A stretch of 62,864 nucleotides of DNA, from the NCBI GenBank assembly GCA_031277035.1, contig JAISLY010000054.1, forward strand, positions 1 through 62,864, read 5' to 3'. Under the pieces are notes generated by a model. That model saw nothing but the letters and a program-made list of their open reading frames with translations. It had not been told where the DNA came from and ran no database searches. Both the position numbers and the translations under genes were made by a program. Every line of letters begins with the position of its first letter. The first letter of the stretch is position 1. The stretch is from Coriobacteriales bacterium (GTDB taxonomy: Bacteria > Actinomycetota > Coriobacteriia > Coriobacteriales > UBA8131). Shown here in pieces: positions 52,855-62,408 of this stretch.

Positions 52855-53293
52855 GCAGATAAGCCTCATTTACGGATTGTCAGCCTTTGTCGTGCCACCT
52901 CCAAGGGGGGGCGTGTAGACATGCCGACCTGCGCCAGAGGGTCGGCATGTCATCTGGCATCTGCGGCTGCCTATGGGGGGGCTTGCCCGTCTCCCTCTCG
53001 TTTGAGCTCCCGCTGTTCACACGTTGTTTGAAGCGCAGCTGCCTGAATGAGGCGCATGGCTGGCAGCGGGTTGCGCTAGAATGTTGACTGCGCTTCACTG
53101 AAGGGCATGAGAAACAGTCGAGCGTGGTTAACGGACAAGGTAGAATGCAGAAAGCCCGGTGGCCTTCTCGTGCGGGTTCACGACAGGGCCGTTTGCTTTC
53201 TCAGGCTTGAGACGGGGAACAGGTTGACGGGGTTGCATGCAGCGGGGTTTGGCTTTTCCGTCGTATGATACGTATGGCCTGAGAGGGAGAAGG
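52855..53293. other. Gap between flavoprotein 2 and leuS
   Basis: 439 bp. It contains the hairpin at 52918-52951 and the leuS leader. I see no gene: short open frames lack SDs and homology. No T-box signature (no GGTGG-ACCGCG-like antiterminator) was found before leuS. Confidence 0.6.
52918..52951 (+). terminator. Hairpin after flavoprotein 2
   Basis: Perfect 12-bp stem GACATGCCGACC / GGTCGGCATGTC with a 10-nt loop, 64 bp after the stop. No U tract, so rho-independent activity is uncertain. Confidence 0.55.
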
Positions 53294-55936
53294 ATGACGA
53301 TGCAGAAGTACGACCCACATGAGATAGAACTGCGCTGGCAGGCCGTCTGGGAGCGCACCGGCGCGAGTATCGTGCGTGAAGGGCCACCGGAGGACAACGG
53401 GTCTGCCGCCCCTCGCTACTACGCCCTGGAGATGTTTCCCTACCCGAGCGGAGATGTGCACATGGGGCATGTGCGCAACTATTCGATAGGCGACGTTATC
53501 AGCCGCTACAAACGGATGTGCGGCTTTGAGGTGCTGCACCCCATCGGCTGGGATTCCTTTGGCCTGCCGGCTGAGAACGCCGCCATCAAGCAAAGCTCCA
53601 CGCCAGCGACCTGGACTTACGCCAACATCGAGCGCCAACGCGCCTCGCTCAAACGCCTGGGCTTCTCCTATGACTGGGATCGCGCGGTCATCACCTCGGA
53701 TGTGGACTACTATCGCTGGGGCCAGTGGATATTCCTCAAGTTCTGGGAGATGGGGCTTGTTGAGCGCAGATCCTCTCCGGTCAACTGGTGTCCCTCCTGT
53801 CTCACCGTGCTCGCAAACGAGCAAGTTGTTGGCGAGAACCAGTGCTGGCGCTGCAAAAGCACGCTTGAACGCAAGGACCTTGAGCAGTGGTACTTTCGGA
53901 TTACCAGCTACGCTCAGGAGCTGCTTGACGACCTTGAACTGCTCAAAGGCGTCTGGCCCGAGCGGGTTCGTCAGATGCAGGCGAACTGGATAGGGCGCTC
54001 CACCGGAGCCGAGGTGGACTTTGTGCTCTGCGATGCGGCGGGCGAGCCAACCGATGAAACGATTACCGTCTTTACGACCCGGCCGGACACACTGTTTGGC
54101 TGCACCTTCTTCCTGCTTGCACCCGAACATCCGCTGGTGCGCAATCTTGTGGCCGGCACACCGTATGAGGGCGAGGTAAAGCGCGTCATCGAGGCCGCCG
54201 CATCGCAGAGCGCCGTCGAGCGTTCCAAAGGCGAGCGCACAAAGAACGGAGCTTTTACGGGACGCTTCGTAATCAACCCCATCAATGGCGAGAAGGTGCC
54301 GGTTTGGATCAGCGATTACGTGCTCATGGACTATGGGACGGGCGCGGTGATGGCCGTTCCCTCGGGAGATGAGCGCGATTTTGAGTTCGCCCGCGCCTTT
54401 GGTCTGCCCATCCCGCCGGTGGTCGTGGCCCCAGACGATCCGCTTTTTGCCACCCTTGAGGGCGTGCGGGAGCGCAGAGTAGACGACGTGCCCTGGAGCG
54501 AGGCTTTTGCGGGCGCGGGCATCATGGTGCAAAGCGGGCCATTTACCGGACTTGCCGGCGGCAAGGATTCGGCGGGTGCCCAGGCGGTCATCGACGCGCT
54601 CGCCCAACAGGGCGTCGGCCGCGCGACGGTGAACTTCCGTCTGCGCGACTGGCTCATTTCGCGCCAGCGTTACTGGGGCAACCCCATCCCGGTTATCTAC
54701 TGCGAGCAATGCGGGATTGTACCTGTGCCGGTGGAGTCCTTGCCGGTCGTGCTGCCGATGGACATCGATGTGGTGAGAAACGAGACGCTTGCGAGCCGGG
54801 CGGACTTTCTCAACGTCGAATGCCCCGTCTGTGGCCGTCCCGCGCGGCGTGAGACCGACACGATGGACACCTTTACCTGCTCGAGTTGGTATTACCTGCG
54901 CTATACCGACCCGCACAACGACGAGCTGCCCTTCGCGCGCGAAGCGGTGGATGCCTGGATGCCCGTCGACCAGTACATCGGCGGCATCGAGCACGCCATC
55001 CTGCACCTGCTCTACTCGCGTTTCTTTACCAAGGCCCTGCGCGACGCCGGCCTGCTCAGCTTTGGCGAACCCTTCTCCCGCCTGCTCGCACAGGGCATGG
55101 TCAAGCTTGAGGGCGAGGTGATGAGCAAGTCCAAGGGCAATGTCGTTGCGCCGGAGGACATGATTGCGGCCTACGGCGCCGACGCGCTGCGCGTCTTTAT
55201 CCTGTTCATGGCTCCGCCCGACAAGGATGTCGATTGGGAGGAGAAGGGACTCGCGGGCATCTATCGCTTTTTGGTGCGCGTCTGGCGTATGGTGCATGAC
55301 CTTGTGGGCGCCGCGTGTGAGGATACCTTTTTTGAGAAGGGCGTGGGGGAGAACGCTGCCTCGGCTCCAGCTGCCGCCGCCGCCATCGCCGCCTCGGCTC
55401 CAGCTTTGACGCCTGCGGCCCAGGAGGCCTGCGCGCTGGTGCTCCGGGAGCGGCATCGCGTTGTGGGCAAGGTGACCGAGGACATCGAGCGCTTCAACTT
55501 CAACACAGCGATTGCCGCGATTATGGAGCTGGCCAATGCCACCGGCGATTACCTGCGCCTCGCCTCGCCACCTTCGCGGATGGCGGATGAAACGCGTCAC
55601 GCCTTTGACCTCGAAGTGGCCGAGGTCTTAGTCAAACTGCTGGCGCCGATGGCCCCTCACTTCTCCGAGGAACTCTGGCAGGGCCTGCTCGGCCACGACA
55701 CCTCTGTGCATACGCAGGCATGGCCGGATTTTGACCCTGACCTTGCGCAAAGCCAGACTGTCGAGATTGCCGTTCAGGTAAACGGCAAGGTGCGCGCACA
55801 CATCAACATCGCCTCAGACACCTCCGATGAAAAGCTGCGCGCCGCCGCCCTCGCGGCCGTTGCTGCCCAAATCGCAGAGCGCCCGGTGCGCAAGGTCGTC
55901 GTCGTTCCCGGAAAGCTCGTAAGCGTCGTCATCTGA
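53294..55936 (+). CDS. leuS: Leucyl-tRNA synthetase
   Basis: 880 residues. Class I motifs: HIGH-type [20 protein letters not shown] (~47) and MSKSKGN (~618). The editing domain has [12 protein letters not shown], and Zn-type pairs are CPSC...CWRC. It contains an Ala-rich stretch ([19 protein letters not shown], ~700) before the anticodon-binding domain. ATG 53294 has GGGAGA upstream; the frame before it is in the leader. Long antisense frames over this gene are artefacts. Confidence 0.96.
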   Translation: MTMQKYDPHEIELRWQAVWERTGASIVREGPPEDNGSAAPRYYALEMFPYPSGDVHMGHVRNYSIGDVISRYKRMCGFEVLHPIGWDSFGLPAENAAIKQSSTPATWTYANIERQRASLKRLGFSYDWDRAVITSDVDYYRWGQWIFLKFWEMGLVERRSSPVNWCPSCLTVLANEQVVGENQCWRCKSTLERKDLEQWYFRITSYAQELLDDLELLKGVWPERVRQMQANWIGRSTGAEVDFVLCDAAGEPTDETITVFTTRPDTLFGCTFFLLAPEHPLVRNLVAGTPYEGEVKRVIEAAASQSAVERSKGERTKNGAFTGRFVINPINGEKVPVWISDYVLMDYGTGAVMAVPSGDERDFEFARAFGLPIPPVVVAPDDPLFATLEGVRERRVDDVPWSEAFAGAGIMVQSGPFTGLAGGKDSAGAQAVIDALAQQGVGRATVNFRLRDWLISRQRYWGNPIPVIYCEQCGIVPVPVESLPVVLPMDIDVVRNETLASRADFLNVECPVCGRPARRETDTMDTFTCSSWYYLRYTDPHNDELPFAREAVDAWMPVDQYIGGIEHAILHLLYSRFFTKALRDAGLLSFGEPFSRLLAQGMVKLEGEVMSKSKGNVVAPEDMIAAYGADALRVFILFMAPPDKDVDWEEKGLAGIYRFLVRVWRMVHDLVGAACEDTFFEKGVGENAASAPAAAAAIAASAPALTPAAQEACALVLRERHRVVGKVTEDIERFNFNTAIAAIMELANATGDYLRLASPPSRMADETRHAFDLEVAEVLVKLLAPMAPHFSEELWQGLLGHDTSVHTQAWPDFDPDLAQSQTVEIAVQVNGKVRAHINIASDTSDEKLRAAALAAVAAQIAERPVRKVVVVPGKLVSVVI

Positions 55937-56018
55937 GTGGCGCCGCCCGCTCGGGCCGCCCGGTTCGCGCGCCTTGCGTCCGCGCCACCCAGCCTGCGCC
56001 CGCCCCGCCCCGCCCTCC

Positions 56019-56588
56019 TCACTTCGTGAACCCGGCGATGCTGCCAGAGACCAGCTGCGTCAGCAGTTGCGCAATCTGTCCGGTGGGCTCCCTTGTACCG
56101 TCTCGCAGCCATTTCTCAGCTACCGCGATTGCGCCGTGGACGGCGTAGGTTGCGATGTACTCACGAACCCGCTGGTCGTAGGCGGATGCGATGCTGGTGT
56201 CGACGAGATGGGCGAGCTGCATGACATCCTGCTTGAAGCCGATGTCGCTGTTTTCCGAAAGCAGGGCGCGTGCCAGTGCGGCATTCTCGCGGGCATATTC
56301 CATGATTCCGGTCATTGCGGACAGCGAGACGGGGCCGCGGGAGTCCAGTTCCGCCTGCTTGTCAAGCCGCTCCCGCAGGGTGTCGAGAACCTCTGCCTCC
56401 ACCTGTTTGAGCAGGTCATACTGGTCACGATAATGCAGATAGAAGGTCGAACGATTAACGTCAGCCTGCTCGCAGAGCGATTTTACGGTGATGGCCGATA
56501 TATGCCTGTCCTGCATCTGCTCAACAAGTGCGTCGCGCAGGGCGGCCTTTGTGTAACGCACGCGTCGATCGGTACTGCTTCTTGCCAT
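56019..56588 (-). CDS. TetR-family regulator
   Basis: 189 residues. N-terminal HTH: RYTKAALRDALVEQMQDRHISAITVKSLCEQADVNRSTFYLHYRDQYDLL (~10-60), with the TetR_C-type ligand domain after it. Diverges from the MMPL transporter gene at 56873, likely its target. ATG 56588 has GGAGGGAG upstream; residues encoded beyond it are spurious. Confidence 0.9.
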   Translation of the reverse strand: MARSSTDRRVRYTKAALRDALVEQMQDRHISAITVKSLCEQADVNRSTFYLHYRDQYDLLKQVEAEVLDTLRERLDKQAELDSRGPVSLSAMTGIMEYARENAALARALLSENSDIGFKQDVMQLAHLVDTSIASAYDQRVREYIATYAVHGAIAVAEKWLRDGTREPTGQIAQLLTQLVSGSIAGFTK

Positions 56589-56872
56589 GATGTCCGCTCT
56601 CCCTCCTGCTCCGATGACACGCATTCGTTACCTGCTTTTCCAACACATCAAACGAGCGTGTTGATTTTCGGCCATATTTTACGGGATTGTTGATTGAAAT
56701 TAAACACAATATCGAGAAAAATACACTATGTGGAGAAAACAGCAAGCCTGTCATTCAGATGCTCCAGAAGCAAAGGCGCTTGTGTCGTGCGCGTGCTCCC
56801 GTCTCTGTGCAGGGGATGGCGCCCCGCATCGTCTGCGTCCACAGACAGGCTCCGGATGAGTAACGGGTAGCA
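56589..56872. promoter_or_regulatory. Divergent tetR/MMPL promoter region with candidate operator
   Basis: 284 bp, AT-rich in the middle. The inverted repeat CAACAC (56641-56646) / GTGTTG (56658-56663), enclosing ATCAA...TTGAT, is a candidate TetR operator. A further TTGTTGATTG lies near 56687. No clear promoter pair was fixed. Confidence 0.4.
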
Positions 56873-58978
56873 ATGGAGCGTATCGCGGCGTTCATCGTCA
56901 ATCATCGAAAGGCCATCATCGTGGTCTTCGTCGTGCTTACCCTCGTCTGTGCGCCGCTTGCCCTGCTCGTCAAGGTCAACTATAACCTCATCGACTATCT
57001 GCCGGCCGCCGCGCCTTCCACCACCGCCATCGAGCTCATGGGCCAGGAGTTTGACGAGCCGATTCCCAACGCCGAGGTGATGATTAACGACGTGACGCTC
57101 CTTGAGGCTCAGGAGTGGAAGGAGCGCCTCGCGGCGGTGCCGGGCGTCAGTTCGGTGGGATGGCTCGATGACGTAATCGATCTCAAACAGCCCCTTGCCC
57201 TGGCTGATCAGGCGACGATTGAGAACTTCTTCAAGGATAATACGGCGCGTTACAACCTGGTTTTGACAGAAAGCGCGGTTCCGCTTGTTGAGGAACTTAT
57301 CGGCCCGGACAATGCGCTTGCCGGTGAGGCTCCCTCGACGGTCGCCGTGCAGGGCGCGGCCGTCAACGAGGTCACCGGCGCCTTTGCCATCCTCATTCCC
57401 GCAATCATCATCCTGCTGGCGCTGTTCACCTCATCGTGGATCGAACCGTTCCTGCTCCTCGTGACCATCGGGGTCTCCATCGTCATCAACATGGGCACGA
57501 ACTTCGTCTTCGGCGAAATATCCTTTATCACCAATTCCGTGAGTCCCATCCTGCAGCTGGCCGTCTCGCTGGACTACGCAATCTTCCTGCTCCACGCCTT
57601 TGCCGATCAGCGCAAGGTCCACGCCGACGCGAAGGACGCGATGCGAAGCGCCGTGCGCATCTCCTTCAGCACCATCGCCTCAAGCGGGGCAACGACGCTC
57701 TTTGGCTTTCTCGCCCTGGCCTTCATGGCGTTTCTGATTGGTGCCGATCTGGGCATCAACCTCGCGAAGGGCATCATCTTCTCCTTTATCACCTCCATGA
57801 TTTTTTTGCCGGCCCTGACGCTTGGCCTTTACAAGGTGATGGACCGCACCACGCACCGCCCGCTGATGCCGAGCTTCAGGGGCGTTCATAAGGTTCTGCT
57901 CAAACTCGCCATTCCCGTTACGATTCTGGTGATGCTCGCCCTCGTGCCCAGCTATCTTGGCCAGAGCCGGACCGCGTTTCTGTACGGTACGGAGAGCGCC
58001 GGGTCCGGTACGCGAGCCGCCCTGGATGCGGAGAAGATCAGCGAGGAGTTTGGCACGAGCACTCCGGTCATCGTTTTGGTGCCGCGCGGCGATGTGGCAC
58101 GGGAGACCGAGCTCGGTCAGGCGCTTCTTGAGCTTGACCATGTGACGGGGCTGATGTCGTATGCCTCGACGGTTGGAGCCGAACTGCCGCCCGTCCTTCT
58201 CGAAAGGGAGGTTATCGGACAGTTCTATTCTAAGGATTATGCGCGGCTGATCGTCTATACCGACACCGCCACCGAGGGCGCGACCGCGTTTGACACAGTT
58301 GAGCGAATCAGCGAGACAACCCAGCGCTTTTATCCCGAGAACTCCTACCTGCTTGGCCGCAGCGCCACACTCTACGACATGATGCACGTCGTGCAATCCG
58401 ACAACACGCGAATCAACCTGATTGCCATCGCCGCCATCTTCCTGGTGCTTCTCATCGCCTTCCGTTCGCTCATTTTGCCGTTTATCCTGCTTGTGACCAT
58501 CGAATCGGCAATCTGGATCAATCTCGCCATTCCCTATTTTGCCGATACGAGCATCAACTACATCGGCTATCTGGTTTTAAGCACCGTGCAGCTGGGGGCG
58601 ACCGTGGACTATGCCATCCTGCTCACCAGCACCTATATGCGGTTTCGCAAGGATCGCCCCAAGGGGCAGGCGGTGCGCGAGGCATTGGGCACAAGCTTCA
58701 AGTCCATCCTGGTATCGGCAACGGTGCTTTCTCTGGCGGGCTTTACGCTTTTCTTCTCGTCGAGCAACGCTATCGTACAGGACATCGGACAGCTGCTCGG
58801 CCGCGGTACCCTGCTCTCGTTTTTGATGGTGGTGATCTTTTTGCCCGCCCTGCTTCTGCTCTTTGATCCGTTGATCAAGCGGCTCACCATAAAGTCGGAG
58901 TTCTTCAATTCTCTTTCCGGGAACACATCGCCCGCTCACGTCGTATCCGCCACATCGTATTCAGGAGAGACCTCATGA
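56873..58978 (+). CDS. MMPL-family RND transporter
   Basis: 701 residues with about twelve spans in two halves: a first TM (~10-30), an extracellular loop (~35-165), then five spans (to ~345), repeated in the second half. It has the MMPL Asp/Tyr pairs in AVSLDYAIFLLHAFADQRK (~229) and QLGATVDYAILLTSTYMRF (~575). It exports hydrophobic compounds or lipids with the proton gradient. Its stop overlaps the next start (ATGA). Confidence 0.92.
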   Translation: MERIAAFIVNHRKAIIVVFVVLTLVCAPLALLVKVNYNLIDYLPAAAPSTTAIELMGQEFDEPIPNAEVMINDVTLLEAQEWKERLAAVPGVSSVGWLDDVIDLKQPLALADQATIENFFKDNTARYNLVLTESAVPLVEELIGPDNALAGEAPSTVAVQGAAVNEVTGAFAILIPAIIILLALFTSSWIEPFLLLVTIGVSIVINMGTNFVFGEISFITNSVSPILQLAVSLDYAIFLLHAFADQRKVHADAKDAMRSAVRISFSTIASSGATTLFGFLALAFMAFLIGADLGINLAKGIIFSFITSMIFLPALTLGLYKVMDRTTHRPLMPSFRGVHKVLLKLAIPVTILVMLALVPSYLGQSRTAFLYGTESAGSGTRAALDAEKISEEFGTSTPVIVLVPRGDVARETELGQALLELDHVTGLMSYASTVGAELPPVLLEREVIGQFYSKDYARLIVYTDTATEGATAFDTVERISETTQRFYPENSYLLGRSATLYDMMHVVQSDNTRINLIAIAAIFLVLLIAFRSLILPFILLVTIESAIWINLAIPYFADTSINYIGYLVLSTVQLGATVDYAILLTSTYMRFRKDRPKGQAVREALGTSFKSILVSATVLSLAGFTLFFSSSNAIVQDIGQLLGRGTLLSFLMVVIFLPALLLLFDPLIKRLTIKSEFFNSLSGNTSPAHVVSATSYSGETS

Positions 58979-61050
58979 AATCCAAGCACCCAAGCATCTT
59001 TGCCGTCTCGGACACGCCCCTTCAGGATGCCGACGTGTCGGCGCGGATGGTGGAGAAAAGCGCAACTCCCGCTGTCTGCGGGGGCGGGGCTGACTCCCGC
59101 CCCGCCGGCACCCGCCGCGAGCGCGCCGCCGTCCGCCGCGCCGCCCGCGCCTCTCGACCACCCAGGCGCACCCTTGCAAAAGCCCTCTGTATGGCACTCG
59201 CGCTGCTTCTGGTCGGCGGGCTTGTCCCCGCGCTCGCGTTTGGCCCCACCTCCACCTCCGCGCAGCCGACTGCGCTCGTCGCCTCAACATCGGCTGGCGA
59301 GGAAGCTCGCATCGCAGGCAAGGATGAGGTCATCTATGCCACATTGGGAGCCGACGGCACGCTCGAAAGCACCTACGTCGTCAATCACTTTGAGGTCCTC
59401 AGCGCCGGCAGCCTGCGCGACGAGGGCTCCTACACCGAGGTTTTGAACCTGAGTACCACCGAGACGCTTTCTCACAGCGGCGAGGAGGTACGGGCGCAGG
59501 TGGATGTGGGAGATTTCTATTACCAGGGCGCGATTGCCGATGCCGCCTTACCCTGGCTTGTCTCGATTTCCTACACCTTGGACGGAGCGGTCATCGATGC
59601 CGAAGCGCTGGCGGGGGCAAGCGGGAATCTGGAGATACGCATCGACATCCGCAAAAACCCCTCGGTCGACCCGCTATTCTTTGACAACTATGCCCTGCAG
59701 ATACAGCTTGCCCTGGACACGGGAAAGGCACGTGAGCTCAAAGCCCCCGACGCCACGATTGCCCAGGCCGGTGCCATGCGTCAGGTGGCGTTTACTGTCC
59801 TGCCGGGCAAGGAGGCCGACCTGAACCTTTCGGCCCAGGTCACGGATTTTGAGATGGACGCCATCCAGATATCGGCGCTGCCCTTCTCGATGGCCTTCGA
59901 TCTGCCGGATACCTCCGAGATGACCGACGAGTTGACGACTCTTTCCGATGCGCTCGCGCAGCTTGACGAGGGGGTTGCCGAGCTGCAAAGCGGCGTGTTT
60001 GACATGAAGGATGGGGCTTCGGGCCTGGCCTCTGGTTCCGCTGACCTCAACGAGGGGCTCAAACTCCTCAGTGGCAATTCCGCAGGACTGACGGGGGCCT
60101 CTGCGCAGATAGAGGGTGCGCTTGCGGCAATCACGGCGCAGCTCGAAGCCGGGATGATTGACCCCGCGCAGCTGACGCAACTGATCGGTGGGCTGCGCCA
60201 GCTCGCGGCAGGGCTTGCGAGCGGTGACCTTTCGCAGCCCGGCCTTGCCGAAGGGCTTGCCCAGGTGCAAGGCGGCCTCAGCAGCGCAACGGCGGCGATG
60301 GACGGCCAGATTGCCGCACTCGTGCCGGTAACGGATGGAGCGGCGATAGAAACCCTGTGGGGAGAAGCCCTCGTCGCGCTCTCGCAGGACTCGCAGTATA
60401 CCGTCGGCCAACTGCTTATCGTCAACGAACGGGCGGCCTACGTATACGGCACCTGGTACGGGCCTGGGACTGGCGAGCCAGGCGTTAAGGCCGGCCTCGA
60501 ATCTCTGGCCGCAGGGCTCGGTGACAGCGTCGCATCCTGTGAGCTTATGGCCGGTACCCTCTCCGAGATTGCCACGGGGCTTGAGCAGGGCCTCGGGGAG
60601 CTGGCGGGCCTTCAGACGCTTGCGACCTATCTTGGACAGCTCTCCGATAACTATGCCGCCTTTCACCGGGGGCTTGCCACCTATGCCGGCGGTGTTGACG
60701 CGATTGCCGGGAACTACCAGACCTTTAATGACGGGCTTGCTCAGTTCTCGGGTGGTGTTGGCGAGCTGTACGGCGGCATCTCCGATCTGCGCGACGGCAC
60801 AAATGAGCTGCGTATCAATACTGCCGATCTTCCCGAGCAGGTGCGCGAGCAGATAGACGAGTTCATGGAAGACTACAGCTTTGGCGACTTTGCCCCGAGA
60901 TCCTTTGTTTCGTCTGAGAACGCGGAGGTGGACCTGGTGCAGTTTGTCCTTCGCACCGAGCCAATCAAGGCGCCTGAGGTCGAGAAGGAAGCTGAGGCGA
61001 TAGAAGAGCCGGGCGGATTTTGGGACCGTATCCTCTCGCTGTTCTCATAG
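58975..61050 (+). CDS. YhgE/Pip-like exported protein
   Basis: 691 residues. A long Arg/Ala-rich N-terminus precedes a signal anchor (ALCMALALLLVGGLVPALAF, ~69-88). The large extracellular part (~100-660) has helical X-Gly repeats such as LDEGVAELQSGVFDMKDGASGLASGSADLNEG, typical of YhgE/Pip and MMPL-partner proteins. The C-terminus (EEPGGFWDRILSLFS) is amphipathic and lacks the C-terminal membrane spans of full YhgE. Co-translated with the MMPL transporter: probable periplasmic/surface partner. Substrate unknown. Confidence 0.82.
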   Translation: MKSKHPSIFAVSDTPLQDADVSARMVEKSATPAVCGGGADSRPAGTRRERAAVRRAARASRPPRRTLAKALCMALALLLVGGLVPALAFGPTSTSAQPTALVASTSAGEEARIAGKDEVIYATLGADGTLESTYVVNHFEVLSAGSLRDEGSYTEVLNLSTTETLSHSGEEVRAQVDVGDFYYQGAIADAALPWLVSISYTLDGAVIDAEALAGASGNLEIRIDIRKNPSVDPLFFDNYALQIQLALDTGKARELKAPDATIAQAGAMRQVAFTVLPGKEADLNLSAQVTDFEMDAIQISALPFSMAFDLPDTSEMTDELTTLSDALAQLDEGVAELQSGVFDMKDGASGLASGSADLNEGLKLLSGNSAGLTGASAQIEGALAAITAQLEAGMIDPAQLTQLIGGLRQLAAGLASGDLSQPGLAEGLAQVQGGLSSATAAMDGQIAALVPVTDGAAIETLWGEALVALSQDSQYTVGQLLIVNERAAYVYGTWYGPGTGEPGVKAGLESLAAGLGDSVASCELMAGTLSEIATGLEQGLGELAGLQTLATYLGQLSDNYAAFHRGLATYAGGVDAIAGNYQTFNDGLAQFSGGVGELYGGISDLRDGTNELRINTADLPEQVREQIDEFMEDYSFGDFAPRSFVSSENAEVDLVQFVLRTEPIKAPEVEKEAEAIEEPGGFWDRILSLFS

Positions 61051-61189
61051 GCCTGTAACGGGGCGGGTGCGGCGCGGCGGGCGTCGGGTGTCGGCCACGA
61101 TGCCCTTGGCCACGGCGTCCTTGGCGGACTCGCCACCACCATACGCGCCCGTAACCACGGCCACTCGACGCTTGAGCGGCCGTGCTTGC

Positions 61190-62167
61190 TCAGCCCTCGA
61201 AATCCGGTGCGGCAGTGGGAAAGACGGGCTCCACGCAGGTGTTGATGAACTGCGCCTCATGTTCAAGCAGCGCGCGAATGCCAGCCTTGATGTCTGCAAT
61301 GGCGCCAAGCACTTCCTCAGCGCTCACACTGCCGTCCTCGGCAAAGGCCACATCCACCTCGACAAGCAGCGAGTCCGTGCCAATCGCGACGGTCTTTATC
61401 ACCCGGCAGCCAGCCACCTTTGGCGTGTCTTCCACAAGTGCTCGAATAGCCGCGACCTTATCGGCCCCCAGCGCCTCACCGATGATGAGCGAAGCCGTCT
61501 CTTTGCCGAGGATGGCGGCCGCGATGATGAGCAGCACGCCGATGGCCGCCCCGCCAATCGCGTCGAATATGAGGTTGCCGGTGATGAGGGTGAGCACGAC
61601 GCCGAGCAGGGCCAGTATCAGGCCGAGCATGGCGGCCAGGTCCTCGGTCAGCACGACGATGAGCGAGGAGTTGCGCGTCTCCCTGAAGAAACGCAGAAGG
61701 CTCAGGCTGGTGCCGTCGTGCTCCTGTTGCTCACGCACCTCCTTCAGCGCGGTACGAAAGGAGAAGGCCTCAAGTGCAATTGAGACGACGAGGACGCCCG
61801 CCGCGATGAAAAAACTCGTCTGGTCATGTGCGAGAACCCCATCGTTGATATGCCCGATTTTTTCTGCGGCCTCCAGAAGCGAGAAGGCGCCTCCGACAAA
61901 GAACAGCAGCGAGGCCACGAGGAAGGAAGCGAAGAAGGAGACGCGCGCATAGCCAAAGGGGTGACGGTCGTTGGCGGGTCGCGCCGCCTGCTTCTTGCCC
62001 ACAAGCAGGACGATCTGGTTCAGCGTGTCGGCGCAGGAGTGGATGCCCTCGGAGAACATCGAGGCTGAGCCAGAGAAGATGGCCACAACGAACTTCATGA
62101 TGGCGATGATGAAATTGACGATAAGCGCCGCGACGATTGCCTTACTTTTCCTGATAAGCTCCTTCAA
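61190..62167 (-). CDS. Cation diffusion facilitator (zinc/divalent metal exporter)
   Basis: 325 residues, six spans and a cytoplasmic C-terminal domain (~240-325). Metal-site motifs: SEGIHSCADTLNQ (~45) and the EDLAAMLGLILALLG region (~172). It exports Zn, Co or similar with H+ antiport. ATG 62167 faces the repeat region at 62168-62408. Gap 61051-61189 between this and the YhgE-like gene holds only GC-rich low-complexity sequence. Confidence 0.92.
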   Translation of the reverse strand: MKELIRKSKAIVAALIVNFIIAIMKFVVAIFSGSASMFSEGIHSCADTLNQIVLLVGKKQAARPANDRHPFGYARVSFFASFLVASLLFFVGGAFSLLEAAEKIGHINDGVLAHDQTSFFIAAGVLVVSIALEAFSFRTALKEVREQQEHDGTSLSLLRFFRETRNSSLIVVLTEDLAAMLGLILALLGVVLTLITGNLIFDAIGGAAIGVLLIIAAAILGKETASLIIGEALGADKVAAIRALVEDTPKVAGCRVIKTVAIGTDSLLVEVDVAFAEDGSVSAEEVLGAIADIKAGIRALLEHEAQFINTCVEPVFPTAAPDFEG

Positions 62168-62408
62168 GGCTCAAACCGTTCCCTGTCTCGATGTCGCGAT
62201 GTCGCAGTGCCACGTGCCGCGATGTCGCAGCGCCGCAAGGACGCTTCGCCTCGCGATGCCACGTGCCGCGAAGTCAAGGGACAAGGATAGCGCAAAAGCC
62301 TACAGCGCACAGCAGACTTCCTGCCGTGCGGCAAGACCCACGCGGCGAGACCCACGCGGCGAGGCCCACGCGGCGAGGCCCACGCGGCGAGGTCGCAGCG
62401 AGCTGTGA
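62168..62408. other. Repeat-rich gap before the cation facilitator gene
   Basis: 241 bp with no gene. Contains GATGTCGC/GTGCCACGTGCCGCGATG-type repeats (62190-62275) and four tandem 14-bp units GACCCACGCGGCGA (62335-62390). Confidence 0.7.
62335..62390. repeat. 14-bp tandem repeat
   Basis: Four head-to-tail copies of GACCCACGCGGCGA/GGCCCACGCGGCGA. No spacers. Confidence 0.9.

Noticed and set aside
52887-53087. Small open frame between flavoprotein 2 and leuS
   Set aside because: It runs through the hairpin at 52918-52951, has no SD and no recognisable domain.
53100-53290. T-box or other tRNA-sensing leader before leuS
   Set aside because: No conserved antiterminator sequence and no terminator hairpin pair were found.
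53201-55600. 799-codon antisense frame over leuS
   Set aside because: Shadow frame typical of high-GC genes; leuS motifs and SD are on the plus strand.
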